Shown: positions 45,338 to 53,282 of the stretch, piece by piece
How positions within the stretch are numbered: the first letter of the stretch is position 1
Layout: each line of letters starts with the position of its first letter
DNA from: an uncultured Bacteroidales bacterium
GTDB lineage: Bacteria > Bacteroidota > Bacteroidia > Bacteroidales > UBA932
Reading direction: 5' to 3'
Assembly (NCBI GenBank): GCA_934695325.1
Contig: CAKUVD010000003.1
Span: 137,389 to 201,388 of the forward strand
Length of the DNA: 64,000 bases
Notes under the pieces: model-generated
Databases searched by the model: none
Told to the model about the DNA's origin: nothing
What the model saw: the letters and a program-made list of their open reading frames with translations, nothing else
Program-made: the position numbers and the translations under genes

Positions 45338-46273
45338 TCAGAAAATGACTTCCAATCCGTCATACGCCGCCTTCAAAGGCTCAGGAAGGCTGGCGTCAAG
45401 CTCCGCCTGCGTACCGTGCAAAGTGCGTGCAAGATGCGTTAGATAGACCGGAACTCCTTCCGCCGGCTCATAGCAATGCGTTTTCTTCAAGACATTGACT
45501 GTATGAAGGACATCATCCACACAACTATGAGAGAATATCCTGAAGTTCTCCACCTCGCCCAGTCCCATCGTGGCCTCCATTATCAGACCATTGAGCGGCT
45601 TCCAATACTTTCTGTCAAGGCCGTCCACCCCGAACTGCCCTCCTCTTGCGGCGTTTGCCGGGATACCGCCCGTATCTGTCGCATACAGCACCCGGCAGTG
45701 TCCCTTTATCATAAGATAAATCAAAGCCTGTTCCTGAAGGTCGCCGGTGCAATGATTGGCCGGAAGGGCCTTGAAGGTCACGCCATCGACAGTGACCTCC
45801 TCCTGCTGCTCTAGTCCGATGACCTCAGGAGCCTGAAGGCCAAGCCGAGAAGCCGCCCTCGAGAAGTCATTCCGGCAGCGCTCCACCCACGAAGAGCCAC
45901 AATAGACTCTCTTGATTCCTATTTTGAGCGCCGCCTCGGAGTTATAATGATCACCGTGTGAATGGGTGTAGAGAATAGTCTCCGGCTCGAATCCTTCCGG
46001 AAGCATATCTACGTCAGACGGCGTGAAGTCCACTAATACCTTATCATCGACAAGGATGCTGCTCCATCGGCGATGCTCACCTCGATTATCCGGACCGTTC
46101 CAGTCAGCAGCCCCGGTTCCTATGAAGCGAACCTTGATGTGGTCGCCATCCGAAATTCCACAGCATACCTGGTTTCCGCAGGCATCCTGTCCGAAAGCGG
46201 CAGGCTCACCGGCCAGTGCCATTCCGATGACAGTCATTCCGAGCAGGACTGATGACAGTTGTATATTCTTCAT
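45338..46273 (-). CDS. Secreted metallo-beta-lactamase-fold hydrolase
   Basis: A 311-residue protein with a Sec signal peptide (MKNIQLSSVLLGMTVIGMALA). The metal-binding motif is YTHSHGDHYN near residue 105; a further HCTGD stretch and LYATDTGG (bridging Asp) follow, and a late His lies in LTHLARTLHG. The arrangement resembles PhnP/UlaG-like phosphodiesterases and lactonases rather than beta-lactamases. Within the PUL it might open a sugar lactone made by the neighbouring oxidoreductases; this is inference from context. Confidence 0.85.
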   Translation of the reverse strand: MKNIQLSSVLLGMTVIGMALAGEPAAFGQDACGNQVCCGISDGDHIKVRFIGTGAADWNGPDNRGEHRRWSSILVDDKVLVDFTPSDVDMLPEGFEPETILYTHSHGDHYNSEAALKIGIKRVYCGSSWVERCRNDFSRAASRLGLQAPEVIGLEQQEEVTVDGVTFKALPANHCTGDLQEQALIYLMIKGHCRVLYATDTGGIPANAARGGQFGVDGLDRKYWKPLNGLIMEATMGLGEVENFRIFSHSCVDDVLHTVNVLKKTHCYEPAEGVPVYLTHLARTLHGTQAELDASLPEPLKAAYDGLEVIF

Positions 46274-46306
46274 TCTTTCCGTATTTTTATGTCTTTGAAC
46301 AATTCG

Positions 46307-47488
46307 CTACTCCTTTCCTCCGAAGACAGACCTCACCGCCTCAAGGTACTGATATCCCCAGACCTCGTCCGGAAGCAGATAGCTGCCCTCGATCCATTCA
46401 TTCCAGGCATTGATCATAATGAACTTCTCCTGCCTGTCCGCATTACGGTCAGCATATTCCTTAGCCTCATTCAGATACATTCTGAATGTCTCCGGAGTGG
46501 CATCTACGTGAATGACATCATCAATACCCTTCTTCGGGAAACGCGGCGTATCGTCCCAGCCGACAGCGACGGTCGGGTAGACAGGGATGTCCAGAATGTC
46601 GTGCCACGTCTCGCGAATGCCGATGGCACCGCAGTTCATCTTGGTATAGTCCGTATCGAAGGCACCCGGATTATAGCCCACCATACTGGCCACGCCGAGA
46701 TTACTTATCAAGGACTTCACTTCCGTGATTTTCTCTGGGCTTGGATAAGGGACTCCGCCGTGTATCATCTGCAGATGCAGATCCGGGAATCCCGCCTTAC
46801 GCACTTCCGCACGCATATATTCCATTGCCTCCGCCGCCTTTTCAGGGCCTCCGAACCCATTGGTAAAAATGTTCAGGTCAAATATGGCAAACACCGGGCA
46901 GCCATTGACCTTCACATAGTTAGGTTGAGTGAAGTACTGACGGATGACACGATCGACGATGAGCTTGAAATCTTTCATTCCGACGGCCCCATACCAGAGA
47001 ATAGAGCTGTCATCACCCCACTTGTGCGGATTCCAGTAGTTATGAGGGACGTCGTGGTTTGCCCACATTATATAGAAATCCATCTTCCTGCAGCTAGGAG
47101 CCTTGAGGAAGCCATCATTGAGGGCGCTTTCTAGATAAGGATAATGGTCAAACCAGTACCAGTCATAGATGAAGGTGTTAACTCCATACTCAAGCGCCGT
47201 ATTAATCCATTTTTCCACCACCTCCGGATCGTTGTCCATCTCGCACCCCCAAAGAGGGCGTTTCGGCTGATAATGTCCTTCATAGCGAGGATTGCCTTTC
47301 TGGATGACCTCCCACTCTCCGATTCCCTGTTCCCAGTTTGTACGGCCGAGAGAATCGTCGTGGCAGGATGGCCATACCCAGGCGCAGACGCGATAGTCAT
47401 CACGCTGCTCGCCGTGTGTGCCGCAGCTGGCGGCACACATTGCGAGAGCGAGAATAAAATTCAATGTTTTCAGTGTCTTTTTCATCAA
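46307..47488 (-). CDS. WbsX/GH99-like glycoside hydrolase domain lipoprotein
   Basis: A 393-residue lipoprotein with cysteine at residue 22 (AASC). The body matches the WbsX family (GH99-like TIM barrel): CAWVWPSCHDD, EYGVNTFIYDWYWFDHYP, and INAWNEWIEGSYLLPDE near the end, the last carrying a glutamate where GH99-type barrels place catalytic acids. Members act on glycans, and some lie in polysaccharide lyase or rhamnogalacturonan loci. It is the only clear depolymerase-like barrel inside this operon. It starts immediately next to the stop codon of the fimbrillin-like gene. Confidence 0.85.
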   Translation of the reverse strand: MMKKTLKTLNFILALAMCAASCGTHGEQRDDYRVCAWVWPSCHDDSLGRTNWEQGIGEWEVIQKGNPRYEGHYQPKRPLWGCEMDNDPEVVEKWINTALEYGVNTFIYDWYWFDHYPYLESALNDGFLKAPSCRKMDFYIMWANHDVPHNYWNPHKWGDDSSILWYGAVGMKDFKLIVDRVIRQYFTQPNYVKVNGCPVFAIFDLNIFTNGFGGPEKAAEAMEYMRAEVRKAGFPDLHLQMIHGGVPYPSPEKITEVKSLISNLGVASMVGYNPGAFDTDYTKMNCGAIGIRETWHDILDIPVYPTVAVGWDDTPRFPKKGIDDVIHVDATPETFRMYLNEAKEYADRNADRQEKFIMINAWNEWIEGSYLLPDEVWGYQYLEAVRSVFGGKE

Positions 47489-50400
47489 CTATTTTTCAAT
47501 CGTGAGTTCTTTGCCATTGACTGTGATTACAGATTCATATTTGCATCCAGTCTCGACGTGAGTCGTTGCGTTGCTGTTGTTCGACGATCCGATAAAATGT
47601 CCCAGACGTGCCTTGTTCGCACCCTCTGAATCAGTGGAATTCTTGATGGAGACTGTACCCTTTGAAACGCAGTCTGTGAATATAGCCTTGATATTAAGAG
47701 CCGCATTATCGCTATGTCCTGTGTTTCTTCCGACAAAGCCACCGACGCCACAGTTTCCTCCGCCTGCGCCAAGGATCCTTCCGCCATTCCAATCCGCTGT
47801 AATACTGCCGGTAAATGAACATTTCGTGAATACACCACCACGCTCAAGATTGCCGAGGAAACCACCTATACGTGTCAAGTCATACTCTGAACCGCCAAGT
47901 GTATATGAGAGAGAGCCTCCAAATTCACAGTCATTGAATGTCAATACATTGTCGGCCGCACCTCCGCGGCCTACAAGTCCTCCAAGACTTGCTACCTTGC
48001 AGGAGCCTACGGTAATTGTCGCATTGCTGCTGCAGTTATTGAATGTCCAACGGATATTATTATCAGAAGCATCTCCGATAAGGCCTCCAACAGCATAAGC
48101 ATTGGCCGTGATGTTCATCTTTCCGTTGAACTGGCAAGCCTTCATCGTAAAGTTTACAGGCTTGCTGAATGTGCCATCTCCTGCACCGATGAAACCACCT
48201 GCACGGCAGCCTGTGTTGCTGACGGTGAATTCAACCGTAGAGATCACATTGGTCACTGTGAGTCCAGTCTTGGAGAGCAGGCAGGCGAGACTGCCGATAT
48301 GCGCATTAGCATCTTTCGCAGAGATTGTTCCCGCAAGTCTCAGGTCGTGGACATCGGCACCGAGGTTCTGTACAAGCCCGCCTCTAGAGCCGTGATTAGT
48401 ACTGAATGTCAATGTATGTTCATTGCCATTGAGCGGTGTCTGAAGTCTCTTGAGCCAATATGCGCCATAAGCGAGACTGCCTGATGGAATAGTGATGTCA
48501 GCATTGATAGCGATTTCGTTGTCCGCAAGGTACTTTGCATCAACCACATATCCATCATTCAGCATATTATCCACAGACTTGGTGAATGCGACGAGTTCGT
48601 CCTGATTGTTGATACCGTATAGACGGATGTTCTTGGCGTTGCTTCCGAGAATTTCCTTGCCGTCAGCAGTAGTCGCCTTGAGCAAAATTTCCTTCACGCC
48701 CTCAATGTCGCCCCTCCCGGAAGCAGGAGCGGTCACTGAAATCTTTCCGGACTTCCACGCCGAGCAATCAACAGTCCACCCCTTAGGGGCATCCACCGAC
48801 ACAGTCTTCAGAGTTGCATCTGCTGAAATAGCCACATCCTTCTTTTCGCCATAAGCGAAAGAAACTGTCTCAGTATCCGCAAACGAGACTTTGCTGTCCC
48901 ACTTGATTGTTCCGGTCTCTACGTTGCCGACTGACTGGGCATCGTCATATCCGTCAAGCTTGCAGCCGATGACTTTGCCGATATATGTGCTCGTCTGTGT
49001 CGGATGCTGGTTGAGGAATGTAATTGTACCTGTGAAAGAGGAGTTCTTGACCACGGTACTCATTGTATAGCCACTTGTCTTTCCATTGCAGCGGCCGACA
49101 ATGCCACCGATACCACTGCCAGCATCCTTGGCAATCACCTTGGAGTTAAGGTCAATGACCATCTCTCCGCTGTTGGTACATCCGCTGATGACAGCATTCC
49201 TCTCCTGCGAGGCAATGATTCCACCGACACGTGTGGCTGATTTATGTTCAGCAGTATTGTAGTTTAGCTTTCCGCTGAATGTACAGTTCTCGACAGTCAC
49301 GAGATTCGCTCCTTTCCCTACAGGATCGGTGCATCTGGCGGCAATACCGGCGATCACGTCCGCACCTGCATTGAGGCTTATAGTTCCGCTGTAGGAACAG
49401 TTCTTGAGAGTCGCCACGCCATTGAAATCAGAAACGAGTCCTGCGACATAACCGACAGCTATTCCGTTGCTTACGACAAGATTCACGGAACTATGGACAT
49501 TCTCTATCGTAGTGGTTCCCTCGACACGCTGACAGAGCGTAGCGAGACTTGAAGTACGGTCTCCGGTTTCAATCTTACCGGCGAACTTGAGGTTCTTGAC
49601 ATCCTTGTCGATATATTTGGCGAATGTCGTGAAACCATCCGAGCTCTTGGACTTGACGTCAAAAGTAACTGTATGGTCATTACCGTCGATCTTTTCGTAA
49701 GTCTGATACATAAGATCTGCGGAATTGTTGCAGAAATCATCTGCGGTGAGAGTGAAATCAGCATTGAGGCTGACCCAGCCATCCACCATATATGGTGCGA
49801 GCGAAGCAGCATAGGCCTCAGCATCATTGACAGCGGTGGCGTGTGCATTTTTGTCCCTGCCTATCGCTGTGATGCAAGCGATGAACTCATCCTTGCTGTT
49901 CACACCGGCACGACGTACATCGACACTCTTAGGGAAGCCGCCGGCCGTGATTACGACCTTGCCATCAAGGGCCTGATTATCTTCAGATGGGGATGTGACT
50001 TTAAGTTTCTCTCCTTCTACTGTGGCTGTCCATCCTGCGGGGCAACTTGTGACGGCAGCATCGCTCACGCCTGTAAGTGTTAGATCATATTCAAAGGACT
50101 CTCCTCTAGTATACGAACGAAGGGCAGATGGAGTGATCTCAACACCACAAGGTCTAGCCTCGGCTATGTTGAACGCTACAGGCTTCCTGTGGTTACGGAG
50201 GAACTCGATGTCCTCAGATGATGATTTGAGGTAAGAAGCCTTGTCCGTATTGACAATCACCGTGACAGGATAAGACCCTGCGGCGAGGACAATAGGCACC
50301 TCGACAGCACTTTCTTTACCTGCGGCCACGTCAGCCGCAGTCGCAAGAGTGACTGTCACGGCCTTCTCACCATTTGTCTGAACAGGAACAAGAGTAGATT

Positions 50401-51013
50401 CTTTGGACGGATCAATGGCCGTAAGGTCAATGGTATAGCTTCCGCAGATATCAGCAGTCGATGAAACCGTCACGCTCTGAATCTTCTCGCCTGCGGCGAC
50501 CGTGCCGTCAGAGTAGACAAGGAAACTTGCGACAGATGCAAGGTTGCAGAAGTTAAGTCCTGCGACAGGAGCGTCAGTGCCCTCCTCAAGTCTTTCTGAC
50601 ACCTCGAAAGGGACAGCGACAAGAGGCATAGAGATATGTCCGGTGCTCTGCTCTGACGGGATGCTGAAAGCAAGTTCAGAAGCGTTCGTGCCGGCAGACT
50701 TGCTATATGGAGCATAGGCATAGACCTTGTCACCGACCTCAAGCGTACCGGTGGTCTTCACCTGGAAAGTGCAAGGAGTGCCGACATTGACAATCCCGGA
50801 AGCGTTAGGCTGTCCTTTTGCGAAAGTCCCGATCTTGTCACCGTCCTCCCACTCGACACTGTTGTCCCCAAGCGTCGCCTTGGTCGCAGTCGCAGCCTCG
50901 AACGTATACACGTGCTCGCTTCTGTCAGACGCCGCCGGCTGTTCAGTTTCCTCCTTGCAGCCCACTGCGGCAAGGAGAGCCATTATTGATATTGCAAATA
51001 AGTTCCTTTTCAT
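47489..51013 (-). CDS. Large fimbrillin-like / GLUG-repeat surface lipoprotein
   Basis: A 1,174-residue protein. The lipobox AAVGC puts the lipid cysteine at residue 19, and KEETE follows, a likely surface export signal. Residues of about 30-290 look like a Mfa-like/fimbrillin domain (ATKATLGDNSVEWEDGDKIG). A BACON-like Ig domain follows. Two homologous modules come next, each starting with a short helical segment (NSKDEFIACI and NNQDELVAFT), then a domain with repeated GLUG-like turns (VGYVAGLVSD, VGGIIASQ, VGGLIGDASD, GGLVGRGG) that suggests a right-handed beta-helix. Between them is a second Ig-like domain. It probably binds glycan at the cell surface, as a PUL accessory. Its exact role is unknown. 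Confidence 0.8.
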   Translation of the reverse strand: MKRNLFAISIMALLAAVGCKEETEQPAASDRSEHVYTFEAATATKATLGDNSVEWEDGDKIGTFAKGQPNASGIVNVGTPCTFQVKTTGTLEVGDKVYAYAPYSKSAGTNASELAFSIPSEQSTGHISMPLVAVPFEVSERLEEGTDAPVAGLNFCNLASVASFLVYSDGTVAAGEKIQSVTVSSTADICGSYTIDLTAIDPSKESTLVPVQTNGEKAVTVTLATAADVAAGKESAVEVPIVLAAGSYPVTVIVNTDKASYLKSSSEDIEFLRNHRKPVAFNIAEARPCGVEITPSALRSYTRGESFEYDLTLTGVSDAAVTSCPAGWTATVEGEKLKVTSPSEDNQALDGKVVITAGGFPKSVDVRRAGVNSKDEFIACITAIGRDKNAHATAVNDAEAYAASLAPYMVDGWVSLNADFTLTADDFCNNSADLMYQTYEKIDGNDHTVTFDVKSKSSDGFTTFAKYIDKDVKNLKFAGKIETGDRTSSLATLCQRVEGTTTIENVHSSVNLVVSNGIAVGYVAGLVSDFNGVATLKNCSYSGTISLNAGADVIAGIAARCTDPVGKGANLVTVENCTFSGKLNYNTAEHKSATRVGGIIASQERNAVISGCTNSGEMVIDLNSKVIAKDAGSGIGGIVGRCNGKTSGYTMSTVVKNSSFTGTITFLNQHPTQTSTYIGKVIGCKLDGYDDAQSVGNVETGTIKWDSKVSFADTETVSFAYGEKKDVAISADATLKTVSVDAPKGWTVDCSAWKSGKISVTAPASGRGDIEGVKEILLKATTADGKEILGSNAKNIRLYGINNQDELVAFTKSVDNMLNDGYVVDAKYLADNEIAINADITIPSGSLAYGAYWLKRLQTPLNGNEHTLTFSTNHGSRGGLVQNLGADVHDLRLAGTISAKDANAHIGSLACLLSKTGLTVTNVISTVEFTVSNTGCRAGGFIGAGDGTFSKPVNFTMKACQFNGKMNITANAYAVGGLIGDASDNNIRWTFNNCSSNATITVGSCKVASLGGLVGRGGAADNVLTFNDCEFGGSLSYTLGGSEYDLTRIGGFLGNLERGGVFTKCSFTGSITADWNGGRILGAGGGNCGVGGFVGRNTGHSDNAALNIKAIFTDCVSKGTVSIKNSTDSEGANKARLGHFIGSSNNSNATTHVETGCKYESVITVNGKELTIEK

Positions 51014-51027
51014 AGTCTTAGTGTTTC

Positions 51028-51168
51028 TTATAGTAAATCGTATAGTTCATCATCATACAGTTTCTCCGTTCCATAGTTCGGATTGAATTTTTCGTTGCTC
51101 GCTGCAAACCCGTCTTCTATCTCGACAGAGATGACCTCCAAACGGGGAGGGGTATAAAATTTTTCCAT
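51028..51168 (-). CDS. 46-residue small protein before the fimbrillin-like gene
   Basis: Reading the gap between the two lipoprotein genes on the minus strand gives MEKFYTPPRLEVISVEIEDG and FAASNEKFNPNYGTEKLYDD and ends ELYDLL. It resembles the short acidic proteins with a 'tPrlEVisVEiedgfAAS' pattern often found before fimbrillin-like or exopolysaccharide genes in Bacteroidales. Its stop codon lies 14 bases before the large gene's start. It has no signal peptide. Function unknown. Confidence 0.7.
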   Translation of the reverse strand: MEKFYTPPRLEVISVEIEDGFAASNEKFNPNYGTEKLYDDELYDLL

Positions 51169-51197
51169 AAAGTGTTATTAATTAAAGGATTTTCTCA

Positions 51198-53264
51198 TCA
51201 TTGATTTTTAGGTGTGAAACTATAGAAATGGAGTTCGTCCATCGTCACGCGCTTAAGCTGGTCCTTATGCCAGTTCTCAGTTATGACGATCCGGACATAA
51301 CGTCCCTTAGTCGGAGTCTCATAACTATCGACCGGGAACTCGAATCCGTCAACCGCCTGCCTCATATCCTCCAGAGTCGGCTTCCCGGCTTCGCCATAAG
51401 TGTCTGTCCATCCTGTAGGACAGTCATTTCCAGACGGACGGCTGACGCGGCAATCGGAGAAGATCTTTTTCCATTTTCCATCGGTTCTCCACGAGCCGTC
51501 AGCAGGATCCCATACTTTTTCATCTGAGATATTGACCGGTTCCTCCGATGATACCCATACCTCGAAAGCACGAGGATTATATGAGCCGTATGCGAAGAAC
51601 GACCCTATCGCAGTATTTCCATCACCATAGGCCTTGAAAGTATTGTCATCATAGATGACTCCTGCACGACGTCCCCAGAACACAAGACCACTGAGATAAA
51701 TTTCAGAGCCGAGATCGACTGTAAGGCATATAGGACTTGACTTGAGCGAGTTCGCATTGCCGGAAGCGTTCTTGCTGCTGCCGCTCGTATGCCACATATT
51801 GTCGCTTGTCTGATTATATACGCCATCAAAGAGCTTTTCGTAGCCATATCCACCCAACATACCGTGGTCTCCGGCTATAAGCCTATTATCAGAAGACGCC
51901 TCCGGCCAATGCTTGCAGCTTGTACGCAGAACCATCTCATATGCAGGGACATATAGTGTAGATTTCAGTTCTACTGTATCCAGAGCGTCCGCAACAGGAA
52001 GATATGATGTCACAATCTCAATGTCGGAGCCGAACTTGGCATCCTCGGCCGGGACAAGCACGGAAACATCTGAAGCATCAAGTTTGATCACCTGGGAACC
52101 TGACTCCGTAGGATAGACGACTTCAGTCCTTGCCAAATCACTGTCAGAAACGGCTGACACTGAAAGACCGGCGCCGGCTCGTTTTAGAGAGACCAGATTT
52201 CCTGTCCTCGCGACTTTTGAGGCCTTATATCCATCACCATAGACCGTAGTTGTCGCAGTAACCTCGGAAGATGAGTTCCCATTCTTATCATAGACGATGA
52301 CAGAGACAGGAAGCTGCCCCTCCGGAAGATCTGTCAATTCTGTAGTGAAGCTCTGGATTTCCTTATTGAACTCGAATGTCTTCTGGGCAGCACCATATTT
52401 GAGATTCAGTTTCACGGTTCTAGGATCCTCAATAGCGCAACTGATCCGCACTCTATTGTAGCCAGGACAGACCTTAAGGTCGCTGACAGCGCTGAGTGGG
52501 GCATCAGCCCTCATAAAACGTGCCCTGGTGAACGCCGACGCCCCAGTATAGAACTCGTCTGTGGAAACCACTCGCCAGAAAACAGGGATAACTGCGGTGG
52601 TCTTCTCCGGATCGAGAGCCTCCGCAATAGGAATAAGATCGCTGGAAGTAAGGTCAATGCTGTTTCCGCTGGTCACATTCCACGTCTTGACCGGCTCTCC
52701 GTCCGCCTCCGCAGCAAACTCAATCCTATAACCAGAGATGCGGCGGCTTTCTGACCACGAAAAAGTGAACGGCTCCTCATTGGCGAGATCAAGGATTTCG
52801 TTCGCTGCCGGAGCAGATGTATAAATCTTTTCCGTAATGGCTGGAAGAACCCTGACCCTAAGTTTACGCTCCTCGGGAGCACTCCCCTGCCCATCGGCAG
52901 AGGATGTCACAGTCCAATGGAGGGTAGCCATCTGGTTCGGCCTTGCTCCCCACTCCTTGAGAAGGATATCAAGGTCAGTTGAGACAAGTTCCCTTGAATA
53001 AGCCGTCGCCTTCAGAGGATATGTCTTGCTCTGCTCCGGCATATCGCCTGTCAGCACAAGCGAAAAGCCATCCTTGACAAGACCGTTCGTGCTCCAGGCA
53101 AAACGGACATTGCCGTCAGCGAGATCTACAATAGCCTTGTCGGCAGGAGCCTCAAGAAGGATCGAGGCAGCCTTTTCGTCTTCCTTGGCACAGGACTGCC
53201 CTACAGCCAAAACAGCAAGGAGACCTGCGGCGCAAAGGATATTATTGAATTTCATTCGTTTCAT
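51198..53264 (-). CDS. SusE-like/discoidin-like surface glycan-binding lipoprotein B
   Basis: A 688-residue protein from the ATG at 53,264 (MKRMKFNNILCAAG); an ATG at 53,279 is also possible. The lipobox GQSC is followed by AKEDE. Two SusE-type Ig/FnIII domains come first (LLEAPADKAIVDLADG and SAPAANEILDLANEEP starts), then a DUF4998-like domain (VCPGYNRVRISCAIEDPRT). The C-terminal DUF5000/F5-8 type C domain has WPEASSDN, EKLFDGVYNQT, MWHTSG, LTVDLGSE and AFEVWVSSE. Such proteins bind glycan next to SusCD at the outer membrane. It is a paralogue of the next gene upstream and probably arose by duplication. Confidence 0.86.
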   Translation of the reverse strand: MKRMKFNNILCAAGLLAVLAVGQSCAKEDEKAASILLEAPADKAIVDLADGNVRFAWSTNGLVKDGFSLVLTGDMPEQSKTYPLKATAYSRELVSTDLDILLKEWGARPNQMATLHWTVTSSADGQGSAPEERKLRVRVLPAITEKIYTSAPAANEILDLANEEPFTFSWSESRRISGYRIEFAAEADGEPVKTWNVTSGNSIDLTSSDLIPIAEALDPEKTTAVIPVFWRVVSTDEFYTGASAFTRARFMRADAPLSAVSDLKVCPGYNRVRISCAIEDPRTVKLNLKYGAAQKTFEFNKEIQSFTTELTDLPEGQLPVSVIVYDKNGNSSSEVTATTTVYGDGYKASKVARTGNLVSLKRAGAGLSVSAVSDSDLARTEVVYPTESGSQVIKLDASDVSVLVPAEDAKFGSDIEIVTSYLPVADALDTVELKSTLYVPAYEMVLRTSCKHWPEASSDNRLIAGDHGMLGGYGYEKLFDGVYNQTSDNMWHTSGSSKNASGNANSLKSSPICLTVDLGSEIYLSGLVFWGRRAGVIYDDNTFKAYGDGNTAIGSFFAYGSYNPRAFEVWVSSEEPVNISDEKVWDPADGSWRTDGKWKKIFSDCRVSRPSGNDCPTGWTDTYGEAGKPTLEDMRQAVDGFEFPVDSYETPTKGRYVRIVITENWHKDQLKRVTMDELHFYSFTPKNQ

Positions 53265-53282
53265 TGTTTTCAGTGTCATTGA

